The notes under the pieces were generated by a model, which saw only the letters and a list, made by a program, of their open reading frames with translations, was not told where the DNA came from and did no database searches. A stretch of 64,000 nucleotides of DNA, taken from positions 2,170,001 through 2,234,000 of the forward strand of contig NZ_CP071463.1 of the NCBI RefSeq assembly GCF_017352095.1. Direction: 5' to 3'. This DNA is from Natrinema longum (lineage in GTDB: Archaea; Halobacteriota; Halobacteria; Halobacteriales; Natrialbaceae). Shown in pieces: positions 54,309 through 62,835 of this stretch. Made by a program: the position numbers and the translations under genes. Numbering within the stretch: position 1 is the stretch's first letter; each line of letters opens with the position of its first letter.

Positions 54309-55409
54309 ATGGACCCGCGAATCCGCGAACACGCTGAGATCATCGCCGATCACTCGGTCGACCTGGAGGAAGGCGACAACGTCGTCGTCGACGCCCATCC
54401 AGTCGCAGAGGACCTGGTCGTTGCTCTCCACGAAGTGATCGGCGACCGAGGCGCGAACCCGATCACGACGAGCCAGCGAACCGGGAAACGACAGCAGCGT
54501 GCGTATCTCCGGGCTGCTGACGACGAGTTCGACACGCCGGAACACGAACTCGCTCTCATTCGGAACACCGACGTCTACATCGCCATCCGCGCCACGGACA
54601 ACGTCACCCAGACCAGCGATGTCGATCCCGAGACGCAAGCGGCCCACCAGCAGGCCCACCGTCCCATCCTCGAGGAACGCCTCTCCAAACGTTGGTGTCT
54701 CACTCAGTACCCCGCACCCGCAAACGCCCAACTCGCCGAGATGAGCACTGAGGGGTACGAGAATTTCGTCTGGGACGCCGTCAACAAGGACTGGGAGGCA
54801 CAGCGCGAACACCAGGAACACATGGTCGAACTCATGGATCCCGCCGAAGAGATCCGGATCAAGAGCGGCGACACGACCGACGTGACGATGTCGATCGACG
54901 GCAATCCGACGATCAACGACCACGGCGAACACAACCTCCCCGGGGGCGAGGTCTTCACCGCACCCCAGCCCGACAGCGTCGAGGGCGAGGTCCTCTTCGA
55001 CATGCCGCTGTACCACCAGGGCCGGGAGATCACCGACGTCTTCCTCGAGTTCGAGGGTGGCGAGGTCGTCTCCCACTCGGCGGCGAAGAACGAGGACGTG
55101 CTGACGGAAGTGCTCAACACCGACGACGGCGCGCGTCGACTCGGCGAACTCGGCATCGGGATGAACCGCGACATCGACCGGTTTACCTACAACATGCTCT
55201 TCGACGAGAAGATGGGCGACACCGTCCACATGGCCGTCGGCCGGGCCTACGACGACACCGTCGGCGAGGGCAACGAGGCCAACGACTCCGCCGTCCACGT
55301 CGATATGATCGTCGACATGAGCGAAGATTCGTTCATCGAAGTCGACGGTGAAGTGGTACAGCGGAACGGAACGTTCCGATTCGAGGACGGGTTCGCGGAC
55401 GACGTTTGA
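54309..55409 (+). CDS. Aminopeptidase, peptidase family M29
   Basis: A 366-residue M29 (AmpS/AmpT-type) metallo-aminopeptidase. Expected parts are ADHSVDLEEGDNVVVDAHP at the N-terminus, FTAPQPDSVEGEVLFDMPL, NEDVLTEVLNTDDGARRLGE with the metal-binding Glu, and VHVDMIVDM with the HxD ligands near the C-terminus. It should release N-terminal residues from peptides, using Co2+ or Zn2+. Its last ~110 bp, including the stop and 20 bp beyond, are repeated downstream. Confidence 0.92.
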   Translation: MDPRIREHAEIIADHSVDLEEGDNVVVDAHPVAEDLVVALHEVIGDRGANPITTSQRTGKRQQRAYLRAADDEFDTPEHELALIRNTDVYIAIRATDNVTQTSDVDPETQAAHQQAHRPILEERLSKRWCLTQYPAPANAQLAEMSTEGYENFVWDAVNKDWEAQREHQEHMVELMDPAEEIRIKSGDTTDVTMSIDGNPTINDHGEHNLPGGEVFTAPQPDSVEGEVLFDMPLYHQGREITDVFLEFEGGEVVSHSAAKNEDVLTEVLNTDDGARRLGELGIGMNRDIDRFTYNMLFDEKMGDTVHMAVGRAYDDTVGEGNEANDSAVHVDMIVDMSEDSFIEVDGEVVQRNGTFRFEDGFADDV

Positions 55410-55431
55410 TCGGCGCGACCGCCTCGAGCTA

Positions 55432-55554
55432 TCGAACGCGAGCGTCGTGAGCCGCGAGGAGGAGCGGCCGCGACGAACGGTCGTGAGTCGCGGCATTTTT
55501 CATCGAAGTTTTTGCGCGAGCGGTCGCGAAGCGACCCGAGCGGAAAAAGTTCGG
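55432..55554 (+). repeat. Spacer element with TTTTTGCGCGA and CCGAGCGGAAAAAG cores, copy B
   Basis: Separates the aminopeptidase gene from its duplicated tail. It contains a GGTCGTGAGTCGCGGC run, GCATTTTTCATCGAAG, TTTTTGCGCGAGCGGTCGC, GAAGCGACC and CCGAGCGGAAAAAG right before the tail copy. Same order and same end sequences as in the dph6 case. Confidence 0.7.
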
Positions 55555-55662
55555 AGCGATTCGTTCATCGAAGTCGACGGCGAAGTGGTCCAGCGGAACG
55601 GAACGTTCCGATTCGAGGACGGGTTCTCGGATGACGTTTGATCGGCGCGACCGCCTCGAGCA
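55555..55662 (+). pseudogene. Duplicated 3' end of the M29 aminopeptidase gene
   Basis: About 105 bp almost identical to 55322-55431: DSFIEVDGEVVQRNGTFRF in the same frame, then EDGFSDDV and the TGA, and the next ~20 bp after the stop are also copied (TCGGCGCGACCGCCTCGAGC). Only about five differences are seen, three of them synonymous and one Ala to Ser. There is no start, so it is a 3' fragment. Confidence 0.9.
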
Positions 55663-55822
55663 GCCGGCGGCGGCGACCGCTCGAGTCTCGTCTCGTTCAG
55701 CCCGGCCGCTCGCCGTCGGCGGTGGGTCCGATGTGTCGTCCGATGACGGGTAACCGACTGTCGCCACGACTCGAGCGGGAAGTATCGGGCGGGTTTATAC
55801 TCCTGAACGGTCGATCACAGGT

Positions 55823-56242
55823 ATGGCAATACTCGTCGCATACGACGGCTCCGCGCCCGCACAGGAAGCGGTCGAACACGCGTTTACGACCTATCCGGAC
55901 CAAGAGATCGTCCTGTTGCGTGTGATCGAAGCGGCGGAGGGATCGACGGGAGCCGGAATCAAACTCGCACAGGAGGTGTTTCGGGAGCGAGAGGAGAAAG
56001 TCTCCACGGAACTGCCAACGGAGATTTCGGACCTGATCAGCGATCCCGACAGGGAGTTTCGGACCGAAACCGCCGTCGGGAAACCCGCACGGGAGGTCGT
56101 CTCGTTCGCCGAGGAGAACGACGACATCGAGCACATCGTCATCGGAAGCCACGGCCGAGCCGGTCTCTCCCGCGTCCTGCTCGGCAGCGTCGCGGAAACG
56201 ATCGTCCGACGGGCCCCGGTCCCGGTCACCGTCATCCGCTGA
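55823..56242 (+). CDS. Universal stress protein family protein
   Basis: A 139-residue UspA-like protein: VAYDGSAPAQEAVEHA at the start and the nucleotide loop IVIGSHGRAGLSRVLLGSVA near the end, the full ATP-binding pattern. The GTTTATACT box 21-29 nt before the ATG indicates a leaderless mRNA. Confidence 0.94.
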   Translation: MAILVAYDGSAPAQEAVEHAFTTYPDQEIVLLRVIEAAEGSTGAGIKLAQEVFREREEKVSTELPTEISDLISDPDREFRTETAVGKPAREVVSFAEENDDIEHIVIGSHGRAGLSRVLLGSVAETIVRRAPVPVTVIR

Positions 56243-56243
56243 G

Positions 56244-56330
56244 ACGGGTTGCCGTAACGATTTACCGGCGACCCCACGGACGAGTCCGCGGGTCGCCGGC
56301 ACTGTCTGACAGCGGTCCGTCTGCGGACGC
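56244..56330 (-). repeat. Dispersed hairpin repeat, copy 6
   Basis: The clearest hairpin. On the minus strand: CGGACCGCTGTCAG, CAGTGCC, then GGCGACCCgCGGAC-tc-GTCCGtGGGGTCGCC, then GGTAAATCGTTACGGC. Stem of about 13 bp with one mismatch. It is exactly between the convergent 3' ends of the Usp gene and the next gene. Confidence 0.7.
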
Positions 56331-56377
56331 TTGAGGTGGGTCGACGAACGCGCCAGCGAGCTCACGGGAGCGTTCGG

Positions 56378-56734
56378 TTATCGGTGTTCACGCGTTCGTT
56401 CGTAGGCGTAATCGAGCGCATCCTCGAGCGAACCGGGGCCGTCGTAGCTGGCCGAAAAGAGGTCCATGAATTCGGCGGCGATCCGGTCGCACCGCTCGAA
56501 CGTCAGGACGGTCCGGACCTGTATCGTCTCGGAGAGATCGAGCCCCGGATAGCTCGTCGCCGTCAACGTGTAGCCGGGGTGATCCGCACCGTCGAGCGAG
56601 GCGGGCGCGACTTTCAACCGCAGATCACCTGATTCGTGGAGATACGTCCGATACTGCAGTTCCCGGTCAGTGTCGGCAGACGTATAGGTCCGACACTCTT
56701 CGGTGTTCCACTCGAGCGGCACGTCGGCTTCCAT
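56378..56734 (-). CDS. Haloarchaeal protein of unknown function, 118 aa
   Basis: A 118-residue soluble protein starting MEADVPLEWNTEECRTYTSA, with several beta strands (YTLTATSYPGLDLSETIQV) and a helical C-terminus. No family recognised. The 245 bp before it are AT-rich and carry no gene. Confidence 0.68.
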   Translation of the reverse strand: MEADVPLEWNTEECRTYTSADTDRELQYRTYLHESGDLRLKVAPASLDGADHPGYTLTATSYPGLDLSETIQVRTVLTFERCDRIAAEFMDLFSASYDGPGSLEDALDYAYERTREHR

Positions 56735-56979
56735 CGATCACTCGTACCCTCCGGAGCGCTACGTTCGTATCGCAACGAGCAATATTATCGAACGATGGTC
56801 CAGTTACTCGAATATTGGTGGGTTCGATGCCTGTAAGAGGATTATATTCTGGACAAACGTCTGCTATCGATCGGGTTATTCGGATGAACGACGAATCGGA
56901 TGCTCTCTCGCGAGCGGTTCCTCGTTCGTGTCCCGCGATCGGCTGGCGATCTTCATCGCCGATTGGAGACGGCGCGTCG

Positions 56980-57831
56980 TCAATCGTCGCTCGAGGACTC
57001 CGCTCCGGGGACCGACTCCTCGTCGGCTTCGGGACTGACGCTGCCGGTCCGGTAGCCGTGGAGGTCGAGCGTGACGTGATCGAAACCGAGCGTCGAGAGC
57101 TCCGCGCGGACCGTCTCGACGAACTCCCGTTCCAGGGCGCGCTCGAGTTCGTCGGGTGCGACCTCGATGCGGGCGAGGCCGTCGTGGTCGCGGACGCGGA
57201 ACTGGTCGAACCCCCACTGTCGGAGCAGCGCCTCGGCCCGCTCGATCCGCGTCAGTCGATCCTCCGTGACCTCGAGGCCGGTGGGGATTCGGGAGGAGAG
57301 ACAGGCCATAGACGGTTTGTCGGCGACCGACAGGTCGTAGCGGGTGGCGATCTCTCGGACCTCCGCTTTCGTGATGTCGTGGGCCAGCAGCGGCGAGTGG
57401 ACGGCCAACTCGTCGACCGCCCGGAGACCGGGCCGGTGACCCGCGCCCGGATCGTCGGCGTTGGTCCCGTCACAGACTGTGCCGACCCCGAGTTCGCGGG
57501 CGGTCTCGAGCATCTCGCCGAGTCGCATCGTCCGGCAGTGATAGCAGCGGTCGTCGTCGTTTTCGACGAACGCGTCGCTCTCGAGTTCCGAGAAGGAGAC
57601 GATCTCGTGGCGGATACCGATCTCGTTTGCGACCCGTTCGGCGTCCTCGAGTTCGGCGGCAGGGAGCGTCTCGCTCTTTGCGGTACAGGCGATCGCGTCC
57701 TCGCCGAGGGCGTCGTGGGCGAGCGCGGCCACCACGCTCGAGTCGACCCCGCCGGAGAAGGCGATCACGACCCCGTCACGGGCCGCGAGATCCTCGCGGG
57801 CGGCCTCGAGTTTCGCCTCGACTGTTGTCAT
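56980..57831 (-). CDS. larE: LarE-type ATP-dependent sulfur transferase
   Basis: A 283-residue PP-loop enzyme: SGGVDSS at residues 26-32, DGTNADD, RPGLRAVDELAVHSPL, and cysteines in CYHC and ACLSSRIPTG. LarE inserts sulfur into pyridinium dicarboxylate during nickel-pincer cofactor synthesis for lactate racemase-like enzymes. The three cysteines fit the [4Fe-4S]-type LarE rather than the sacrificial single-cysteine form. No larB, larC or larA is adjacent, so the pathway is not complete here. The start MTTVEAKLEAAREDL was preferred over an upstream ATG. Confidence 0.88.
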   Translation of the reverse strand: MTTVEAKLEAAREDLAARDGVVIAFSGGVDSSVVAALAHDALGEDAIACTAKSETLPAAELEDAERVANEIGIRHEIVSFSELESDAFVENDDDRCYHCRTMRLGEMLETARELGVGTVCDGTNADDPGAGHRPGLRAVDELAVHSPLLAHDITKAEVREIATRYDLSVADKPSMACLSSRIPTGLEVTEDRLTRIERAEALLRQWGFDQFRVRDHDGLARIEVAPDELERALEREFVETVRAELSTLGFDHVTLDLHGYRTGSVSPEADEESVPGAESSSDD

Positions 57832-58018
57832 GGACCGTCGTTCGAACCGAGCGGGCAAAAGGACGTTGTCGTCGACGCAGCGATCCACGTCCCGTTGACG
57901 TAGTTGCCTCAGCCGTGGCGCTGCGAGCGGCCGCCGAGTTCGGAGACGACCGCCTGCAGTAAACAGCGTGCCAAGCGATTAAGAGACCGTCCGTGGTACC
58001 GCTGTCATCGAGAGTACT

Positions 58019-58588
58019 ATGGCTGTCTCCGATCGATTACGACGCCTGCGATCGATCACCGAGACGGAGGGGCACACCAGCGGCGTCGACGCCCACTCCC
58101 GCGAGGAACACGTCGCCGACGCGGTGGCCCGCGGGATCCAGGGCGGGTTCGTCGCGACGCTGCTCATGACCGCCTTTCGCCTCCCGCTCCTGCGATCGCT
58201 GCCGCCGTCGGCGAACTTCTGGTCCCAGTACGTCACCGGCGACGATCCCGACGGCCATCCGATCGCGGGGCTCGCGTTGCACCTGTTCTACGGCGTCAGT
58301 TCGGGCGCGCTCTTCGGCGGACTGTTCTCCCTGTACACCGCCGGTCGATCCATCGAACCCGAACAGCGCGGGCTCGTCTGGGGCTCGGTCTACGGCATGG
58401 TCCTGTCGGCCTTCGGCGTCCAGGTCATGCTCCAGAAACTGCTCGATATCCGCCTCGAGGCCGACGAACTCGCGCTCTTTCACGCCGGCCATCTCGTCTA
58501 CGGACTCTCGCTGGGAGCCTGGGTCGGCTCCCGAACCGAGGGCGTCGAAGACCCCGAACGGGAGTACGAGTACGACGACGGGAACTGA
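58019..58588 (+). CDS. Membrane protein of unknown function
   Basis: A 189-residue protein with about four hydrophobic segments (GIQGGFVATLLMTAFRLPLL, AGLALHLFYGVSSGALFGGL, GLVWGSVYGMVLSAFGVQVM, LFHAGHLVYGLSLGAWVG), a soluble N-terminus with HSREEHVADAVARG, and an acidic C-terminus. Similar to DUF6789/DUF1440-like proteins; role unknown. Confidence 0.75.
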   Translation: MAVSDRLRRLRSITETEGHTSGVDAHSREEHVADAVARGIQGGFVATLLMTAFRLPLLRSLPPSANFWSQYVTGDDPDGHPIAGLALHLFYGVSSGALFGGLFSLYTAGRSIEPEQRGLVWGSVYGMVLSAFGVQVMLQKLLDIRLEADELALFHAGHLVYGLSLGAWVGSRTEGVEDPEREYEYDDGN

Positions 58589-58752
58589 GATCGCCCGGTC
58601 TCTCGAGACGGCCGTTGCCGAGTGCCCGACTCGAGGCTTTCACGACTGCCGATCGGACGAGAACGAGAAGGCCGAGCAACAGGAGTCCGCGGCCCCAGTT
58701 TCCCGGCGGCCGCAAGCCCGTTCGTGCCGAACGGGACGTCGATTTGCCTCGT

Positions 58753-59712
58753 TCACTCTGGATCGAAGCCGCCGACGAGGTACTCGAGTGCGAACAGCGC
58801 GATCACCCCGACCGCGGCCCACGCGGCCGTCAGCGCGATCGTCTCCGTCGTCCAGGCGTGGGCCTCGGCGATGTTGTGCAACGGTGCCGGAACGGAGCCG
58901 GCGATGAGGCTCACCAGGAAGACGAGCGTCACCCCGCGGTTGCGGGCCAGCGCGGCGCGGACGACGCGGGCGATCGTCACGAGGCCGACGATCCCGCCCG
59001 CGACGAAGAGAGCGACGGTCGTTCCCGGATCGACGACGGCCCCGAGCGAGCCACCCCCGAGCAGGTCCGCGCCGGCGCGAACGAACGCGCTCAGCTCCCC
59101 CGAGAGGAAGACGTACTGGCCCAGTAGGATCAGGATGAGCGAGCCCGAGATCCCCGGCAGGATCATCGCGCTGATCGCGACCGCGCCGGCGAGGAAGATC
59201 ACGACCGGCCCGCCGCCCGGTAGCCCGACGACGTCGGCGGCGACGAGCAACGCGAGCGTCGTGCCCACGGCTCCAGCACCGACGTGTGTCGGCGAGGCGA
59301 ACTCGAGGCTCCGACCGAGGGTGATCGCCGAGGCGGCGATCAGCCCCGTAAAGAAGCCGAAGATCGCGATCGGGTGGGTCCCCGCGAGCGACGAGACGAC
59401 GTCCGCGATGAGCACGACAGCAGTGACCATGCCGACGCCCAGCGGAACCAGAAACCCCAGATCCAACTCGAGTATCGCTTCCCGGGCCCGGGTTCGGCGC
59501 TCGGGGTGGTAGCCCCGGAGGATGGCGAGCGCTCGACGGGGCGTGAACGCGGTGACGGCGGCGATCAACCGACCGTAGAAGCCAAGCAGGAGTGCGACGG
59601 TCCCGCCGGAGACGCCGGGGAGGGCGTCGGCCGTCCCCATACAGAGCCCGTAGCCGTAGGCCCGGAGCAACTCGAGGCGGTCGACGACGACGTCGGATCG
59701 CTCATACTCCAT
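58753..59712 (-). CDS. DUF368 (PopT-type) polyprenyl-phosphate transporter
   Basis: A 319-residue protein with about nine helices and the DUF368 hallmark GTADALPGVSGGTVALLLGFYGRL near the N-terminus (in two pieces) plus GAVAISAMILPGISGSLILILLGQY; both PGxSG motifs are conserved. Bacterial and archaeal homologues recycle C55-isoprenyl phosphate. Here it probably returns dolichyl phosphate used for glycoprotein synthesis. An ATG further upstream was rejected because its extension is Arg/Gly-rich. Confidence 0.9.
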   Translation of the reverse strand: MEYERSDVVVDRLELLRAYGYGLCMGTADALPGVSGGTVALLLGFYGRLIAAVTAFTPRRALAILRGYHPERRTRAREAILELDLGFLVPLGVGMVTAVVLIADVVSSLAGTHPIAIFGFFTGLIAASAITLGRSLEFASPTHVGAGAVGTTLALLVAADVVGLPGGGPVVIFLAGAVAISAMILPGISGSLILILLGQYVFLSGELSAFVRAGADLLGGGSLGAVVDPGTTVALFVAGGIVGLVTIARVVRAALARNRGVTLVFLVSLIAGSVPAPLHNIAEAHAWTTETIALTAAWAAVGVIALFALEYLVGGFDPE

Positions 59713-59952
59713 GCGTCCGCTCCTGACGGATCCTGATCCGGTTTGCGGGGCCGATCGACCGTGTTCGGCTCCCTGGACACCTCGAGGCTGTCGGCGACTG
59801 TCGTCTCGAGTCCGAGCGGCCGGACTGCCGTTTCGGCTGCATGCTCGATGGGGCGACGTGCGGCCGTATAAAAGTGTGACAACCTCGTCAGCGCGTGTAC
59901 CCCGAGCGCGCCGACTGGCATGCGTCGGGCTATAGTAGCCACCGCAAGTCAA

Positions 59953-59992
59953 TACACACCTGATCGCACCACAGCTGTGCGATCAGTGTGTA
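59953..59992. repeat. Long inverted repeat upstream of the MutS-family gene
   Basis: TACACA-C-CTGATCGCAC, 7-nt loop CACAGCT, GTGCGATCAG-TGTGTA: sixteen paired bases with one bulge. The inner CACAGCTGTG is itself a perfect palindrome. It lies about 90 bp before the MutS-family start and 240 bp from the divergent DUF368 start. Confidence 0.65.
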
Positions 59993-60082
59993 AACAGTTG
60001 CAGTTGTTACTCTCCCACGTCCGCCACGAAACGCCCGGGCGGGAACTTTTTCTCGCTCCGGTTTGATACGCACCTCGAGAAC

Positions 60083-62131
60083 ATGGACCTCGAGTCGATT
60101 CCGGGCGTCGGCGAGAAGACGGCCCGAGCGCTGGCCGAACTCGACGATCCCGAGCGCGCGCTGCGGACGGGTGACGTGGAAGCGATCGCGACCGCGCCGG
60201 GGATCTCGCAGGGCCGAGCGGCCCGGATCGCACGCGGTGCGATCCGACTCGAGCACGACGATCCCGGCGGCTTTCTCGCGACCGATCGGGCGCGCGAGGT
60301 CTACCGTGACCTCCTCGAACTGCTCGAGGAGCGCACCGTAACCGACTACGCGGCCCAGCGACTCGAGACGATCTATCCGAGCTCGCGGCGCTCGCGCATC
60401 GACGAAGTACAGGCGTTCGTCCGCGAGGCGCTCGAGCGCGACCCCGATCCCGACGTGCTCGAGGCCCTCGAGGGGGTCGAACCGCTCCGGGAGCCCGGCG
60501 ACGTGCGGGTTCGGGAGCGGTGTCTGGCGACGACCGACGCCGAGCGGTACTCGGCGGCCCGGGAGGCGGTCCCGGAACTCTCCGTCGAGATCGTCGAGGA
60601 CGCACAGGGACTGGCCGAACTCGCACGAGGGTACGCGACCGTCATCGCCCTCGACGAGTCCTTCGCCGGCGTCACCCTCGAGGGCGACGTACAGGTCCGA
60701 CCCGACGCGCTCGACACCCCGGCGGAGATCGTTCCCGAGCGGCCCCTCGCCTTCTTCGCGCGCAATCGAACCCGGCTGCAGGCGGCCGCCGCGGTCCATC
60801 GGGCCGCCGGGCTCGAGACGCCCTGCGACCTCGATGCGCTCGAGGCCGGCCTCTCGCGGCTCGACGAGGACGGGACGGTCGCGGGCGACGACGAACTCGA
60901 CCGGCTGACGACGGCCGTCGACGACCTCGACGCAGCGGCGGGTGCGGCCGAAAGCGTCGCCAACGATCACCTCCGGGCGGCGATCCGCGAACAGGACGTG
61001 ACGATCGAGGGCTCGGATCTGCTCTCGCTGGTCGAGCGCGGAGCCGGCGTCGACTCCCTGCTCTCGCGGGAGCTCGCCGACGAGTACGCCGCGGCGATCG
61101 AGGCCGCCCGCGATCACCTGGTCGACGCGCTCGATCTCGAGCAAGGCGAGGCCGAGATCGCCCGCCGGACGTTCGGCGACGAGCCGACGTTTCCGGTCGA
61201 ACGTGACGAGGACGTGGTCGGGCGGCTGCGCGAGGAACTCACCGCGGCAAAGGATCGCCGTGCGGGCCGGCTCAAACGCGAACTCGCAGCCGATCTCGCC
61301 GACCAGCGCGAGGGGGCCCGCCAGCTCGTTCGGGACGCCCTCGAGCTGGATGTCGAACTCGCCATCGCCCGCTTTGCCCGCGAGTTCGAGTGTGTGATGC
61401 CGGAATTCGTCGCTGACGATACCGTGGCCGACGTGGGGTTCGCGATCGAGGGCGGTCGCTCGCCCCTGCTCGAGGAACCGCTCGAGGCCATCGATCCGGT
61501 CGATTACGACGTCTCGGGCGTCGCCTTGCTCTCGGGGGTCAACAGCGGCGGGAAGACCTCCACGCTGGATCTGGTCGCGAGTGTGGTGATTCTGGCACAC
61601 ATGGGACTGCCCGTCCCCGCCGAGGGCGTTCGCCTGCGCCGGTTCGACGACCTGCACTATCACGCCAAGACCCAGGGAACGCTCGATGCGGGCGCGTTCG
61701 AGTCCACCGTCCGGGAGTTCGCTGACCTCGCACAGGGTGGCGAGGGCTCGCTGGTACTGGTCGACGAACTCGAGAGCATCACCGAGCCCGGTGCGTCGGC
61801 GAAGATCATCGCCGGCATCCTCGAGGCGCTCGCCGAGAACGGCGCGACGGCGGTGTTCGTCTCGCATCTCGCGGGCGAGATCCGCGAGATGGCCGGGTTC
61901 GACGTGACGATCGACGGGATCGAAGCCGTCGGACTCGTCGACGGCGAACTCGAGGTGAACCGCTCGCCGGTCAAGGATCACCTCGCGCGGTCGACGCCGG
62001 AGTTGATCGTCGAGAAACTGGCAGACGAAGCGCGAGACGCGGACCTCGCAGCCAACGGCGGCGTGCCGGACGACGACGGGGGCGATCCGGAACCCGTCTT
62101 CTACGATCGACTCCTCGAGAAGTTCGAGTAA
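60083..62131 (+). CDS. MutS-family ATPase with N-terminal helix-hairpin-helix
   Basis: A 682-residue protein. The N-terminal 60 residues hold two HhH motifs (IPGVGEKTARALAELDD, APGISQGRAARIARGA), followed by a MutS core (clamp region) and the ATPase: Walker A SGVNSGGKTST at about residue 486 and Walker B LVLVDELESIT at about 558. It lacks the mismatch-reading domain of MutS1, so it resembles the archaeal MutS5/MutS-like group whose role (recombination or repair) is unsettled. The gene ends in a short tail LLEKFE that recurs beyond the next gene. Confidence 0.87.
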   Translation: MDLESIPGVGEKTARALAELDDPERALRTGDVEAIATAPGISQGRAARIARGAIRLEHDDPGGFLATDRAREVYRDLLELLEERTVTDYAAQRLETIYPSSRRSRIDEVQAFVREALERDPDPDVLEALEGVEPLREPGDVRVRERCLATTDAERYSAAREAVPELSVEIVEDAQGLAELARGYATVIALDESFAGVTLEGDVQVRPDALDTPAEIVPERPLAFFARNRTRLQAAAAVHRAAGLETPCDLDALEAGLSRLDEDGTVAGDDELDRLTTAVDDLDAAAGAAESVANDHLRAAIREQDVTIEGSDLLSLVERGAGVDSLLSRELADEYAAAIEAARDHLVDALDLEQGEAEIARRTFGDEPTFPVERDEDVVGRLREELTAAKDRRAGRLKRELAADLADQREGARQLVRDALELDVELAIARFAREFECVMPEFVADDTVADVGFAIEGGRSPLLEEPLEAIDPVDYDVSGVALLSGVNSGGKTSTLDLVASVVILAHMGLPVPAEGVRLRRFDDLHYHAKTQGTLDAGAFESTVREFADLAQGGEGSLVLVDELESITEPGASAKIIAGILEALAENGATAVFVSHLAGEIREMAGFDVTIDGIEAVGLVDGELEVNRSPVKDHLARSTPELIVEKLADEARDADLAANGGVPDDDGGDPEPVFYDRLLEKFE

Positions 62132-62132
62132 C
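62114..62132 (+). repeat. 19-bp direct repeat, left copy (in the MutS-family 3' end)
   Basis: CTCGAGAAGTTCGAGTAAC includes the stop codon of the MutS-family gene. The identical copy is at 62836-62854, 722 bp away. The pair brackets a membrane-protein gene. Confidence 0.6.
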
Positions 62133-62271
62133 GCCCTGCGACGGAGCGACGAAAGACGCGCTGGTGTCGAGGTCGGTTTGACGCCACCGACGTAGTGGTC
62201 CGAAACGGTGGTCTGTGCAAAAACGCGGCCACCGTGCTTTTTCCTCGGTTGTCCACACTGGGAAACGGCCG

Positions 62272-62694
62272 TCAGTCCCCTCGCTGTGCAACGCCCATGA
62301 CCGTTCGTGATACCCTGCCCCCGGCGAGTGCACAGAGCGCCGCCAGTAACGCACTGGCTGTGATCGCGAAGAGAGACCACAGCACTCCCACCACGACCGC
62401 GAGAGCCAGAATGTCAAGCGATGCTGAAAGCTCTGATGCGACGAGATCCCCAGAGGACCAGACTACCGGTAAGCCACCGACGGCCCCAGTCCGAAGGCCG
62501 GCACGTTTCACAGAGCCAGAGTGCGTTCCATAATATAGCCCAGACGCGAACCCGGCTACGACAACCGGACTCAAGTTGATTATCGCCGGGTCTGCTGTCA
62601 GAATCAACGTGAACGGTATCGAGGCAATGCCGAGGAGTACATCCACCCTCATGTAGCGGTTTTGGAACGAGGGGGTATTACTGGTGCCATTCAT
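62272..62694 (-). CDS. Four-helix small membrane protein (DUF5518-like)
   Basis: A 140-residue protein with about four hydrophobic helices (IASIPFTLILTADPAIINLS, VVVAGFASGLYYGTHSG, LDILALAVVVGVLWSLFAIT, SALLAALCALAGG). Glycine-rich turns resemble haloarchaeal DUF5518. Codon use and AT content seem somewhat unlike the acidic, CTCGAG-rich neighbours. It lies between the two copies of a 19-bp direct repeat. A GATATAATTA box stands about 20 nt before the ATG. Confidence 0.68.
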   Translation of the reverse strand: MNGTSNTPSFQNRYMRVDVLLGIASIPFTLILTADPAIINLSPVVVAGFASGLYYGTHSGSVKRAGLRTGAVGGLPVVWSSGDLVASELSASLDILALAVVVGVLWSLFAITASALLAALCALAGGRVSRTVMGVAQRGD

Positions 62695-62835
62695 AGTTCT
62701 GCTGAGTAATTATATCGTTCTATTGGCATGTACTTTTGTCAGTTCCATCGATGTCGCCCTCCGACTCGTCGTCGACGGCGAAGGCTCGACGGGCGCGCGT
62801 ACGAACAGGGTCGAAGCCGTCGTCGAGAAGGCGCG

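Noticed and set aside
60040-60062. GAACTTTTTCTCGCTCC before the MutS-family gene, similar to the complement of the GAGCGGAAAAAG core
   Set aside because: Only a partial match, without TTTTTGCGCGA partner or adjacent duplication; treated as chance or as part of the promoter.
59930-62380. An 816-codon open frame antisense to the MutS-family gene
   Set aside because: Antisense shadow: the plus strand has Walker A and B motifs and HhH repeats, while the minus frame shows no domain.
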